Positions 1 through 11,765 are shown, counted from the first letter of the stretch. The stretch: 64,000 nt of DNA from Isoetes taiwanensis (GCA_021234155.1 JAJEKV010000087.1:3777242-3841241), one strand, 5' to 3'. Translations and numbers: made by a program. Notes: generated by a model not told the origin, from the sequence alone.

Positions 1-927
1 AGATTTAGAAAGGATATTTTTCCATATATATTCTTTGTGCATGAGATCTCTTAGACTTTCCATTGCATATTTACCTGAGTTGAAGTCGTCTCTGATGCTT
101 TTTATATAAAATTATGTGTTAGTCTTTTTGGCCTTTGTTACAAGATGGCCTAACCATATCTCTTTTTTGATCCATTCATGAAAGTCCTTTTTATTGCTAG
201 GGATCTTATATTGATGCACAATGCCTGTGTCTATGGTCATTCAATTGTTTTCTCCTTTTATTATGCCAGGCTACATGAATGATAATACACACTAACTTGA
301 CCATTTAAGCCTACGCATAGTAATATCTCTTTGTAATTGGGAATGGCTTTGGCCTAGCAGGGTCAAAATATAAGATGCAACACCATGGTTGTGAAATCAT
401 AAATGATTTGACTTAAGAAGTAAATTGTTAAATTATTAGGGCATTAACTTAGCCATTAAAACAATGTGGACCTTTAAGCATGCACATGTCAGCGATTGGG
501 CCGTGCACAGTCATAATATAAGTTGCATGCAACACGATTGTTAGTGTGAAATGGTAAAAGATAAATGACTTAAATGATAAAAGAATAAAATGGTAAGGCA
601 TTAACTAAAAAATCACGAAGCATATCACTCTAAATGTAGTTGGGAATAACACTAGCCTAGCATATCATGATATTAAATGCATGGATCACTAGGGTACTGA
701 AAGAAAAGAAGATATTATTGTAAAAGAAAAAAAATTGCAAGCCATTTTTCTTAAGGCTAGACTCGACAGATGTGAAAACTACTGCTTGAGTCTCACAGAG
801 CCATGCACAGAGCTGGTACTAAGAATCTCTAACACAAAAGCTTGAGGCTGATAATCGGATTTAGCAGTACATGGGATTAGGTTTCTCGCTTAAACTCACC
901 TAGGTGGTTTTTAATTCTGAATCATAA
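1..927. other. AT-rich stretch, no gene seen
   Basis: I found no convincing coding frame, splice-bounded exon or repeat here. The LINE ORF1 remnant to its right reads leftward on the minus strand, so this could hold decayed LINE ORF2 or 3' sequence, but no reverse transcriptase motif was recognised. Confidence 0.4.
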
Positions 928-2361
928 CTAGAATATAGAACAGATGTAGCCAAAATACATTTTAAGTATGGCAGAGATTACACACAATTCAGGGTTTAGA
1001 GCATCCTCCCATTCTGCAAGGATATTTTGATTCTGCAAGGATATTGCGATTCTGCAAAAGCCTGAAGCAATCTGGTTCATGATCTCCTTCCCTTTGATTG
1101 TATTCCTCCCCATTCCTTGGCCACAAGGGCTTAGAGATCTATCGGGGTGCTGCCCCTCGATTCCCTGGCCTTGTGGAGTTACAAGTATCTGGGGTTGGAT
1201 TGAGACTTGGCCATCTGAGCTTATAGGGATTTGTTCCTGGCCAGATGGACTTACAAGCCCTTTGAACTGATTGACAGTTTTTAGATCCTGGGCTTTCTTC
1301 CTCCACTACATCTTCTCTTTATGTCTGTTCCTTGTAGCCTCTTCCATCTCCAACTACTAAGCTCTAGCTTTTTGTTTCCTTGCCTTCTTCCTGGCACTCC
1401 CATTGGTATTCTTTCTCTTAACTGGGGTCCAGGCCTCACTTTTACTGATGCAATTGATAGGCAGCTCAAGGTGAGGAATTTTTCATCCACTTCCCTTTAC
1501 AAACCCCACCCCTGTGCAGTCTCAGCCCACAAATGTTATAGGGGAGGGTCAGGCCGTACCAGTTAAGATGAAGGGTTTTGGTGTTCCCATAGTAGTCCTT
1601 ATACTCAATGGAATTCGGGATGGGTTTAAGTATATCAAGCTGTACCTATACCTTAGGAGCTCTTTCAGCAATTGTTTCATATGCAATGTATTGCCCAACT
1701 CCTTCAAAAAGTTTTTTAAATAAATCTTCATGCCAGTACATCGGATTGAGGCCCTGAACTGAGGCCGAGGCCGGATGAAAGAGCTGGTCTAGATTTTGTG
1801 GGTTGAATCTAGGATTCCATTTCTAAACATAAAACTGAGTATTGGCCCTATAGATAGTGCCTTGTTTCAGCAGAAAGTTAACTGCCTTGGTGGTTCCGCA
1901 TTCCACCACAAAGAAAGGGAACTCTAGCCAACACATTCCGGTAATCTCCACTTGTTTGTCGAGTCTCAGAAGTTCATTTTTAAGGTGGGATAGTTTGACT
2001 CCTTCATGTCTGATGCAACCAATCAGGGTTTGTTTTCCAAATCACTTAGCCTAGAAGGGATAAAGGAATGAGCCAGAACAGGAATACCTTTGAATTCTGG
2101 TTTGATTTTATTCTCTCCTTGTTTCAGCATAAGTCTCAAATCCCGATTGATCTGATCCAGCATTAGTTGTACAACTTGAGATTGCATTACCACCTGCGAC
2201 ATTCCCTTTTGAAGTCGCATCTTCACACCATTCTCCAGCCTTCTTGCTCCCGAGCTGCTCGCCATCGGAATCAACCAGTCGCCTACTGTAAAGAAGCTTT
2301 GTTTGGAGCAGTCCTTTTCACCTTCCTTCCCCTTAGATATGGCTCTGATTAGCCCAATCAT
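928..2361 (-). pseudogene. LINE ORF1-like protein, DUF4283 type, decayed
   Basis: Read on the minus strand, 2361-2023 is an open N-terminal segment rich in charged residues (MASSSGARRLENGVKMRLQ...). After a frame change, about 2030-1550 reads as a recognisable DUF4283-like domain. It contains TLIGCIRHEGVKLSHLKNEL, then WLEFPFFVVECGT, VKWNPRFNPQNLDQLF, LFEGVGQYIAYETIAERAP and YNICGLRLHRGG, interrupted by TAG stops. DUF4283 is typical of the ORF1 protein of plant L1-type LINEs, which binds element RNA. The tail (about 1270-1080) is Pro/Gly/Gln-rich with repeated P-x-GQ words (SPSGQ, SSDGQ, TPQGQ, SPCGQ). Several stops and frameshifts mean it is not functional. A retroelement gag-like origin is a less likely alternative. 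Confidence 0.55.
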
Positions 2362-2885
2362 TTCTACCTACATAGGTTCTGTCAAACCTTAAAAAAATGG
2401 CATCCATTCCTCTGCCAGTTTTATATTATATTATATAAAGATTACTGTAGGTAGAATCACATTTATAGATGCAATGCAGTCAAGAGTAAGCAATAGGTGG
2501 TGTTGGAAAAGGCATCAGGTCAATTAATAGTAATAGATTTGTAATGTATGAATCACAATGCAGGCAATCCTACTACATACAATAACTAGCATTATGTGGA
2601 TCCTTTATCAGATACCATGGGCATATGGAAGGCATTGTGTAAATTCTTTCTTATTGGTAACAATTTCATTGCTCACATGGTCTCATCAGGATGAGAGAAT
2701 CGACATATCTTCATCAGCCCCGCTTTTACATGAATACAATTGCAGGAAGTCCATATGCCTTAAGCCAATGCTATCAGGTACTATAAAAGGATATCTTTGT
2801 TATCTTGATTGCATGTCTTGGCAAGATCTTTAGAGGATTTGTTACTGAAATGGCATTTGGATTTTATGATGAATATTAAAGGGGT
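2362..2885. other. Intergenic, nothing recognised
   Basis: AT-rich sequence between two retroelement remnants. One open frame at 2558-2833 shows no recognisable motif or coding bias. Confidence 0.4.
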
Positions 2886-4885
2886 TGGTGGAGTGTGGCT
2901 ACGGATGCAAGTAAGATAGCAACAGGTGGAGTCCTCATGCAGGAAAGAAGGGTAATAGCCTACGATTCAAAGAAGATAAATGAGGCAGAGCAACCATTAG
3001 GGTTTTTTTGAGATTAAAAAAGGGCCTTCAAAACATGCCAACTAAGCCAAATGAAGATAAATGAACTACCAATCAGAAATCAGAACCTGACGGGTCCAGT
3101 CAGCAAAACTGTTATAACTAACTCACTGGATCACATTTTCGAGCATAACTATTGATAGAAAAGTCCGTATGAGCTCTCGTTTAGTGCAATAGATAGATCT
3201 CGTTGAGATCTTTCCAACCTTAGGTGCTTTGCGCATATTTTAACCACTTATGATTGTCAAAACTCTAAAAAATATGGTTTTTACTATTTTTTACTATCCT
3301 ACGGGGTAAAAGATATGCAAACCACCCAAGGTTGGAAAGATCTCAATGAGATCTATCTATTGCACCAAACAAGAGCTTATTTGGACTTTTCTATCAATGC
3401 TTATGCTAGAAAATGTGATCCAGTGAGTTAGTTATAACTGTTTTGCTGACTGGATTACCAGTTCTGTTTTCTGATTGGTAGTTCATATAGCTTAGTCAGC
3501 AGTTCTTAGAAGGCCCTTTTGTGATCTCAAAAAATCCCTAATGGCTATGCACGATCAAGAGCTTCTAGCGGTAGTAAGAGCCCTTCGCATTTGGAGGCAT
3601 TACCTGCTTAAGGAAGGAGGTTTCAGTTAGATACTGACCATCAAAGTCTCCAATATATATTCACACAACCACGCCTCAATTTGAGGCAAAGGAGATGGAT
3701 GGATTTTCTCGAAGAATATGACTTCGAGATAGTCTATAAGCCAGGCAAATTAAATGTGGTTGCCGACGCTCTCTCGCATCAACCATTGGAGACTCAAGTG
3801 CATTGCAATGCCATCTCTACCTTGTACAACAAATTTGGCAAGAAGATCGAAGAGGTTCTGCCTTCAAGCAAAGAATTCAAGGAAGTTTGGGCTATCTTGT
3901 GTGAGGAAGCAAGATCAGATAAGGAAAGAGAAGTTTGCAAAAGATATAAGAAAGAAGGCAATCTTCTATACCACAGGGACAAGCGTTGCATCCCAAAAGC
4001 ATCTGGAGTAATGAAGTTAATTCTTCATGATAGTGATATCCCAATAGCTGGTCATGCAGGGTTCACAAAAACCTACTTCAAGATAAGTAGTAGTTATTAC
4101 TGGCCTGGCATGAAGAAGGAAATAGCCAACTACATTCGGCAATGTCAGCAAACGAAAGCCGAGCAGCTTCGAATTCCAGGAACCTTAGAACCCTTGGCTG
4201 TGCCAACCGCTAAGTGGGAGGTTGTGAGCATGAATTTTATAACCGGGCAGAATAGCAAGGGGCCATGATGCCTTAATGGCAGTGGTCAACAAGTTATCTA
4301 AGTTGGCTCACTTTTCGCCATGTCGAACCACGGATACAGTCTTGGATACCGTCTTGCTCTTTGCAAAAGAGATATTAAGATTGCATGGGATGCTAAGGGA
4401 AATCATCTCCGACACAAGTTCATAACTGCCTTTTGGAAGGACTTCTTCAACACGATCCAGATCAAGTTGTCGATGAGTACGACATATCATCCCCAAACTG
4501 ATGGACAAATGGAGCGCACAAACCGAATTAAAGAAGACATATTGAGGAGCTATCTGTGGAACACATAATGAAAATGGGGTGACTATATCTACTTGGTAGA
4601 GTTTGCATACAATAGTACCAAGCAAGAATCATCACAAATGTCCTCCTTCATGATTAATTATGGTTATCAATGCTTGACACCAGACACTTGGCATAACCCA
4701 GTGTCAAAAGTTAAAGTTTCTCAACAAATGTTGACTGACATGTGGCATCTAGTTGAAGAGGTTAGAGGCTATCTTTTGGCAGCAAGAAGTCGGCAAAAGC
4801 GCTTAGCCGATGAGCATAGGACTGAAAGGGACACAACCAATTCAATATATTGACATTACAAAGGTACGACTGTAATTTAGCTGTA
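2886..4885 (+). pseudogene. Ty3/gypsy retrotransposon pol remnant (RNase H and integrase)
   Basis: The remnant begins inside the RNase H domain (VATDASKIATGGVLMQ near 2889) and continues after a MITE with ELLAVVRALRIWRHYLL (about 3560-3610). It then runs through DTDHQSLQYIFTQP and FLEEYDFEIVYKPGK (about 3700). The integrase zinc region follows at about 4030-4160 with AGHAGFTKTY and YYWPGMKKEI; the second Cys pair of the usual HHCC finger looks incomplete. The integrase core includes WEVVSMNFITG, KLSKLAHF and STTYHPQTDGQMERTNR (about 4475-4530). Gag, protease and most of the reverse transcriptase are absent at the left end, and no LTR was identified. At least four frame changes or stops, including those near 3625, 4265 and 4568, make it inactive. 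Confidence 0.88.
3000..3538. mobile_element. 539-bp fold-back MITE with long inverted arms, TA target duplication
   Basis: The element opens GGGTTTTTTTGAGAT and closes with the inverted counterpart ATCTCAAAAAATCCC. Arms of roughly 230 bp fold on each other with only scattered mismatches, for example TCACTGGATCACATTTTC and its complement. TA dinucleotides flank it at 2998-2999 and 3539-3540. Removing the element with one TA restores the RNase H reading frame of the surrounding retrotransposon. The size, TA duplication and lack of coding capacity fit a Tc1/mariner (Stowaway-like) MITE. Confidence 0.85.
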
Positions 4886-5009
4886 ATTGCATCTTTTTTT
4901 GCAGAATAAAGATGTTAGTTTAGGGTCTTGAATATGTAAAAGATTTGTATGTAATGTAATGTAATATAATGTAATGAGGTGACTAATTTTATTTCACTGT
5001 AATTTTACA

Positions 5010-5457
5010 GGCTGAATTATTCCAGAATTTTGTGGATCAGTATCCAGAGGTTCGGATTGGGCTTAGGCAATTTGAATACTTAAAACCTTCTTGCATTAGA
5101 AAGCTAAAGGAAAGAAACACATGTTGTTGCGTGAAACATGAGCAATCAGATCTTTACAAGCAGGCATTTAATTTGATGAGGTCAAGACTCCATGAAAATT
5201 GTTCGTGCAATTGTGGTGTGTGCGCAGCTGAAGCTCATGCTGGGATATGTCAAGCCAAGAATATGACATTTGATAATGTTAGCACATTTTGGAGGGCTAT
5301 GGTATGTGACAGAGCAGCAGGCAACGAGTGGCATAAGCTACGATGTGTGGAAATTGTGGGAAATAATTAATTGAGTTGTGTCCAAGAGAATACAATGAGC
5401 AGATTGATCAAACGCTTGATTGGCAAGTCTATGGTTACGTTAATGAGCCCTCGAAGA
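5010..5457 (+). pseudogene. Cys-rich transposon-associated exon, frameshifted
   Basis: A splice-acceptor-like tract (TTTCACTGTAATTTTACAG) precedes GCTGAATTATTC at about 5010. The frame reads AELFQNFVDQYPEVRIGLRQ, then LKPSCIRKLKERNTCCCVKH, a CSCNCGVC cluster and EWHKLRC. Near 5350 the frame shifts, and the next frame gives CGNCGK, LIELCPREYNEQ and DWQVYGYVNEPSK. The layout of CCC..H, C-x-C-x2-C and a late CGxC/CP motif suggests a zinc-binding protein. I recall similar conserved Cys-rich segments in repetitive genes of other plants, but I cannot name the family. The coding signal runs straight into the G/T-rich block that follows, so the gene is broken. Confidence 0.45.
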
Positions 5458-5458
5458 T

Positions 5459-5768
5459 GTGTGGTGTGGTGTGGTGGAGTGTGGTGGGGGGTTTAGGGTG
5501 TGGTGGTGGGATGGGGTGTGGTGTTGGGGGTGGTGGGGGTGGTGTACAGAGTGGTGTGTGGTGGTATGATGTGGTGTGGTGGACTGTGGTGGTGGGGTGT
5601 GGTGATGGTGGTGGTGGTGGTGGTGGTGGTGTGTGGTTGGTGTGGTGGAGTGTGGTGGGGGTGTGGTGGTGGTGGTATGGTGTGGTGTTGTGGATTGTGG
5701 TGTGATGTGGTGTGGTGGAGTGCGGTGGTGGTGGTGGAGTGTGGTGGAGGGGTGGGGTGTGGTGTGGT
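5459..5768 (+). repeat. G/T-only low-complexity block
   Basis: About 310 bp consisting almost entirely of GTGGTG/GTGTGG words on the plus strand, with a (GGT)n run near 5608-5632. It is strongly strand-asymmetric and could form G-rich secondary structures. It produces long artefactual open frames on both strands (Trp/Val/Gly-rich or His/Pro/Thr-rich). Confidence 0.9.
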
Positions 5769-6024
5769 ACAAGGTCACAAAACATATCACTCGAAACAAT
5801 CAAGTAACTGTTTTGATTGACCAAAAAGGGTACAAGGCTTCTTTAAATCAGAAATCTTTTTTTTCAACTTTTTTTTTGGAGGTAAGGTGTTTTTTGTATT
5901 CATAATTATAACTTACATAGTCATAAAGTATACTATCAGTAGTATACTATTCAGCATAGTGTCATTTACACATTCCTTATGATAGGAAATGTTCACAAAA
6001 ATGTGAACAAAAAATATATAGATA

Positions 6025-6054
6025 CAAGAATTTGGCGCCGGCGGAGCCGGTGCC
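6025..6054 (-). mobile_element. Probable Helitron 3' terminus: GC hairpin followed by CTTG
   Basis: Read on the minus strand, a 9-bp stem with a TCC loop (GGCACCGGC/GCCGGCGCC, 6054-6034) is followed by AAATT and CTTG, then T. Plant Helitrons end in a GC-rich hairpin, a short A/T spacer and CTRR before a T. This copy fits in position, about 250 bp after the helicase gene, and in architecture, but it has CTTG rather than CTRR. Confidence 0.5.
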
Positions 6055-6119
6055 TGGTGTTCGACAACATCATAAATAGTTAGGTATCTAGTACATTCCA
6101 GATAGGGATAATTCGTGTT

Positions 6120-6285
6120 TTTTCATACTTTCTTTTTGTATTTGTATTTGAGTTTTAATGCACCCCTGGGAGTCGAACCCAGGTGCGACCATCGGTGCGG
6201 CGCCCATGGTGTAGAGGGAGCATCGATCTCCGAGGGGATCGGTGCTCCATCTACATCTTGGGCATGAGATGGAAGGAGTTTTTTT
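6120..6285 (-). repeat. SINE-like insertion with tRNA T-arm motif
   Basis: On the minus strand there is a perfect T-arm-like hairpin (CTGGG-TTCGACT-CCCAG, about 6189-6171), which is also a pol III B-box. It is followed by an A-rich tail of repeated CAAATA words. A weaker A-box-like TGCCCAAGATG lies upstream. A run of A at about 6284-6300 separates it from the helicase motif MSKVRT. The rest does not fold as a complete tRNA, so this is a candidate tRNA-derived SINE inserted at the end of the Helitron helicase. Confidence 0.4.
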
Positions 6286-6299
6286 TTTTTTTTTGGTAC

Positions 6300-7503
6300 G
6301 CACCTTGCTCATGGAAGTAGTTCTTTGTAGACGACGTTGGTTGTGGTTTTGTCCGTGTTGGACTCAATCGAGGACTATTCTGTCGAGGGTGAGTCCCAGG
6401 CAACTGTGGAACGTTGTTGAATAGGCAGGTCGTAGTGGGAGTTGTCGTCTGTGGATTGTCTAGGGCCAGTTGTCTGGTTGGTGGAAGAAGTCGACTCGGG
6501 ATATGGGGTGTATATTTCCGACGTGTTGTGGTTGGCCTGTTAGAACTTTCACGGTTACGAACTTGGCATGCATTGAGCATACCATGACTCTGGCATTTTT
6601 TACGAGTCCTCTGTCCTTGTCTAGTGTTTTTGTGATGTGGCATATGGTGTTGGGTTACAGTTGGAGTTCGTGTTGTGGAAGTGCTGGGTGTTTGTAGCCG
6701 TTGAGGAAGTCTGTTGTTGCCATTGGATGGTCCTCAATGGTCTGGTCGTTTTCTGTGAGTCTGTCGACGCTAAAGTAGCTTCTGGGATTTTCCATGATCA
6801 TTCGTATGATTTCGACATTGAAGCTGTCAACAGGGATGTTTTTGGGAGATAGGAATGCTCTTTTTTCGCATATGGTGGGTGTTAGTAGTATGTAGATATT
6901 ATATAAGAAGTTGACGGCGTCCTCAATCTTAATTGTTGTCTTGAACAGTGTTAATGGAATGTTATTGAGGAGACAGCCTTCTCCGATGTCGTCGACGAAT
7001 TGTATGAGCTCTGGATCGGTTGCGTTTCTTACTGGCTCATTGAGCTCTAGGACTTTGAAGTGTTTCCACAAGTGCGAGGATATGATGGATGCGTTTATTG
7101 TCGCTGTTTTTCCTCCTCGTTTGACAAGAGGGGCGATCTGTCTAAAATCTCCGGCTGCTATGAATAATTTTCCTCCTAATGGACTATTTGTGCCTGTTAT
7201 GTTTTGCAAGAGGATGTCGACTGCTTCTATGACTGCTCTGTTTGCCATGGGGAATTCGTCCCATATGATTGCTGTTGCGGTGTTGATCAACGCAGCTCGT
7301 GGAGAATGTGGATCGAGTAGGGAATGGATTCCAATATTGTTTTCAATAACAGGTATTTGGAATAGCGAGTGTGTGCAGTCCTTCCAGCGGAGTACTGTAG
7401 TGATGCCAATGCCGTGGTAGCACACGGTAAGTTTATTTGGTTCAACCCTCGTATGTAGAGACAGATGGCATTAAGCACGTATGTTTTTCCAGTCCCTGCT
7501 TTT
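6300..7503 (-). pseudogene. Helitron RepHel, Pif1-type helicase half
   Basis: The segment starts at the insertion junction with AGTGKTYVLNAICLYIRG, the Walker A loop, and continues LPCATTALASLQYSAGRTAH. A frameshift follows near 7380. The next frame (7425-6655) has the Walker B motif AIIWDEFPM, the GDFRQIAP motif, INASIISSHLWKHFKVLEL and LPQHELQL. Past a TAA stop at 6657-6655, helicase-like sequence continues with LDKDRGLVKNARVMV, VKVLTGQPQ and, after more breaks, LGLTLDRIVLD and MSKVRT (motif VI-like, about 6312). The family unwinds DNA during Helitron rolling-circle transposition. Multiple stops and frameshifts make this copy inactive. Confidence 0.85.
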
Positions 7504-7534
7504 CACACTGACCCCGAATTTTGGTCCACAGTTG

Positions 7535-10500
7535 TTTTTTTCTTGTACGGAAGTGTTGTTTTATGCCAAAAACAACACCAAAATGACCCCAAAAGTCCAC
7601 GTGGCCCGTTTATCCGGATTTGCACAAAGAGACAGTGGTTTTTGGCAAAAAAATCCCACGGTGGTTTTTCTGGCACTTTTTTGTTTTTTTGTCAACGTGT
7701 CCTTTTTTGTCAGTGTTGTTTTTACCGAACTTTTTCGACGTGTGGTTTTTTCCTTGACTGTTGTTTTTTAAGGAGTTACGTGTTGTTTGTCTTCCAAATA
7801 ACACGTGTAGGTTTAAATATTAGTACTCGTGGAAAAGTGATAAAAGACCGTTCTTTTTCCCTTTTCTATGTGTGTGTTTTTTTTTTATCTACTTGTAGTT
7901 TTTAACGAAACCATGAATTGTTTTGCTTCAGGTTTAGATATTACTACATGTGAAAAATAAAATTACAACATCAAAGTAAGATGGTTTTATAAAAATGTAC
8001 ATGATATTTAACGAAATACTATATGTGTTACTTAAATCCAGCTATTGCTTTTAATGCTCTTAACTATTGTTTTTCTAAAATAAGGACATATAGAAAAGAA
8101 TGATTATAACACATATTGTTTCTAATGCGTATTTTGACCAATTAAATATCGGCACGTGGCATATTTTTAAAATAAAAAAAAACTATTATTTTAACCAATC
8201 ATATACTAACACACACGTGGCATACATTTAAACAAAAAAAACATGCCTTCCAAATTTAATTTAAAATAAGAAAGCCTTTGGGAATCGAACCCAAACAAGT
8301 CCATACGGCAATTCAAATACCAACGTTAGATTAAAACATTGAATAGATTAAAACATTGAATATTGAATGATTGCGTTCAAAACATTAAAACATTAAAGTA
8401 ATCATTAAGACTCAAACAATTTTCTTGTATAAGGTTCAAAGCATGAAGTAAAACAAGTAAATTTAATGTTTAAGGTTCAACACATTAAATTAATGTGATT
8501 TCAATGGTTAAAGTTGAAAAGAATATAGCCACCGTATTCGTCGGGTACTGTCGCACAGTAGGGTAATGCAACCACAGGCTTCTTTGTTTTTTTCGGTTCC
8601 AAGAGCCCTGAAAATCCAATTTAAAAAGGATGAGAAATGCACGTGATAAAGAAAATGGAAAAAAATAGATTTCGTTGCTTACTTCATTTCACGGCATCAA
8701 TTGCTCCAGTAAAAGGGTATTTTACCTCATCCATCAGTGTTTGCTTAAAAATATCTGGAAGAATCACATCAATATGAGGCCAGGAAGAGGAGTTTCAGGA
8801 ATCTGGCATAGCAGATGGATATATAAAATAGATAAGGATTTATCAGGAGCTGAGGGGCAATGGCCATCTCCTACTGCTCCTCAAGGTTGAAATTGATAGT
8901 GATGAGAAAGGCACAGAAACTGGTAAACAAAGATGGGGTTGGGGCTGGGGCCTTAGGTTTCATAGACATGCAAATGGCAAAGGCGAATCACGGAATCTGA
9001 AAAAAAAGCTTACCTGATAATGACAAACAGAAGGGGGTTAGAGTAGTGATGGTTAGTGATATGAAAAAACAAATTTTGAAGCGGCATCTGGAGATGCCAA
9101 ACAAATGTGACTTTGAGCTGTATACTTGGGCTATGTAAACTGTGACAGGAGCTGTCTATGATTTCCACGCAGCCATCATATTGTTTCCTGTCTATGATTT
9201 CCAAGCAGCCATCAGAATCGAACTGTCCAATATAAGCCCATATAAAACCCGGTGCATCAAAAGCAAGAAGGAAGAAGTAAGAAGTGAGCTGCGAAAAAAA
9301 GCCAGTAAGCACTACGACAAAGCTTAAAAATAATATAAAGCAATCTTGTATTTACCTGGATGCCATGCTCGAGACAATAAAGCTCCCAGCAAGCTTTGCC
9401 GACCACCCATTTCTGCTTTTTGGCGAAGCTTCGTCTTTCTGATGTGATTTCGGTATAAAATAGATGCAAGGTTAAATTTTGGCTGCCGTTTTTGACAAAT
9501 TGATAGGTTTTTTCTGTGCAGGGCTTGAAATGAAGGGTCAAAAGGAATCGATTGATCAGATCTAAAGGAGGAGATGAGGAAGCAGGTGATCTAGCTGATC
9601 TACGTGCAGGAGATCGTGATCTTGGTCTTTGGGGACCTAGACACGGATGCGAAACTCTTTACGGAGAACACGAAGACTTCTGCGAGGAGATCTATCCCTC
9701 TTTCTTACGGGCGATGGCGATCTTACGGGTGATGGGGATCTCGATTTCCTTGGCGACAAAGACACTTACGCCATGCCCACTAGACCTATGTTTACGTTTT
9801 ATTGAAGCGGAACCTTTTGGGTGAACTATCCGATCTTGGACTTCTTGAATGCCTCTTAACCGGACCTTAGATTCTCGGCGGCCGTGGTTTTACGGCGACA
9901 CGGATCGGGCCAAAGGGGGCATTTGGTTCTTTGGTTCCCAAACACCAAAGGGAGCTTTGGTTTGGGGAATCAAGGAATCTTTGCCCGGATTCGGCCCGTG
10001 AGCCGTCGTCGCCATAGCCATAGAAAGAATAACATGGGAAACGACCATCGCCATAGCTGCTGATCGCCATAGCCGTAGCACAAGGAAAGCGGCGCAAGGA
10101 AAGGGGCCAGGCGGGAAAGAAGGGAAAGAAACACAAGCTGGCCCCAACCAATAGGATGATATAACCTGGATCAAAATCCAGGCCTTTCATCTCGGCCCAT
10201 CTCGGCCATTGAATGGTTTTTACATTTATCAAAATATTAATTTGTTACATGGGTCCTAAATGTACACATAATTTTTTTTGGGGGATAATGGTGAGGACCG
10301 AGAGCCCTTTGTGGTGGCACCATCGGAGCATTTTGCCATGCAATGGCCTGAGGCATATAAATTATGGCCTTTTTTTTTTTTTTTGACAAACATAAAAAGG
10401 GATAGGTGAAGTAACCCAGGTTGACCACTATGTTTTCGATTGGCGAGTCACCTCATTTGGAACAATTGCTCCATCTGGCTCACTAATATTCCACAAAATT

Positions 10501-10660
10501 TTGTAAATATAGGTATAATGATCTATATAACCCGCCAAATTTCTAGCACTTGATCTGCCGGAATTTATTGGGATACATCACTCCACAAGGGTTCACTATT
10601 TTATAGTCAAATCTGGGATCTCGGATAGTAAGCATCCCACAATCTGCAAATGTTGGCATG
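7535..10660. other. Left interior of the TIR transposon, non-coding
   Basis: From 7535 to 7800 the sequence repeats GTTGTTTTT/GTGGTTTTT words, resembling subterminal transposase-binding repeats. A second tRNA T-arm-like hairpin (TTGGG-TTCGATT-CCCAA on the minus strand) lies near 8285-8302, without the rest of a tRNA. A duplicated word (GTCTATGATTTCCACGCAGC and GTCTATGATTTCCAAGCAGC) lies at about 9154-9212. Open frames such as 9552-9824 and 9867-10232 have no recognisable domain. Confidence 0.45.
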
Positions 10661-11765
10661 GAATATGATGATGTGGCACTTCAACCGTTGACATGTCATG
10701 TCGAGTAAGCAAGACCAACTAGGCTCCAAAATGCCCGCGGACTCCAACCCCACCTTTGCAAGTAGCACAACCGCATGCCAAGGACCAGGTGACGCGGCTT
10801 TGCAAGTTCCATTAATAATGTAACCTTCTAGTCACCACTCCACCATTCTTGGTCATAGTCTACAACGTTTCGGGGTCTATACAAGTGATTTTCCTAGTAA
10901 TCCTTTAACTACATATGACTACACCTTTGGTTTATAGCTTGACATCTCTAGTTTGGCATATGTAAATCATTACCAAGGTCACAAAAATCCCTTATGGATC
11001 TAATGCTCAGATTGTAATCTTAGAAACCATCAATTTCCAAGTTAAAGCCCACCCCTTTCGCTTGCATGGTCATGACTTTTATGGGGTGGTATGACAACGT
11101 TTGGGCAACATGTCAAGATATGAGGCATTTTTGCAAGAAATGGATAACATAAGAAATAGGACAACTTTTTAGGGTTTTTGTATAGGGATTTTGCAAGGAC
11201 AAAACAAAGGAAACTTTAAGAACTTAGAGCAATTTTTTGTTACCTTTTGTTGGCATGTGCATGATGATGTGGCATGCCATTGGTGACATGTCATGCCAAG
11301 TAAGCAATGCCAACTTTTGACTAGGCCAAAAATAAAATAAAAATGTGCAACTCTGGTGATGTGGCTGGTGACATGGCAAGATATGGGTGATGTGGACATG
11401 ATGATGACCCTATGCACACTCTCGGGCACGTTTGTCTCCATCCTAATGCAAAAAATATAGGGTTCACGTTATGGGCTGCTGCCTTGCCACAAGTGGTCAG
11501 GATTTGGCAGCGCATGTCGTTACCCTTATGGCACCAAAAATAGCATGGAAAAGATGATGTGGCACTCAAGTGGTGACATCGCATGCCAAACAAGCAAGTT
11601 CAAGTTTTGGTGGCAAAAAATGAATATATGTACATCTTTTATCTTTTCATTGGGTGATGTTGGCAAATTTTTGAATGACATGGCGAGATGTTGGTGGCGT
11701 GGGCGTGATGGCTAGGACTTTATGCAGAAATATGACAACCTTTGGATTTTTGGTAGAGGAGTTTG
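10660..11765. repeat. Degenerate repeats leading into the minisatellite
   Basis: A theme of GATGATGTGGCA followed by GGTGACATG and a pyrimidine-poor tail recurs near 10665, 11260, 11350, 11545 and 11655 with much divergence. It looks like an older, decayed version of a tandem family. No coding potential was seen. Confidence 0.5.

Noticed and set aside
5435-5824. Signal for a secreted Pro-rich cell-wall protein
   Set aside because: There is no signal peptide, and the composition is explained by the GTGGTG repeat.
5376-5905. Long His/Pro/Thr or Val/Gly/Trp-rich open frames
   Set aside because: They lie in the G/T-only tract and its complement, so they are low-complexity artefacts.
6911-7420. 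169-residue plus-strand frame
   Set aside because: It is the complement of the well-supported Helitron helicase on the minus strand.
7465-7905. 146-residue open frame across the left end of the TIR element
   Set aside because: It crosses the element boundary, is Phe/Val-rich from T-rich subterminal repeats and has no domain.
8280-8345. Possible tRNA gene
   Set aside because: Only the T-arm folds; there are no matching acceptor, D and anticodon arms.
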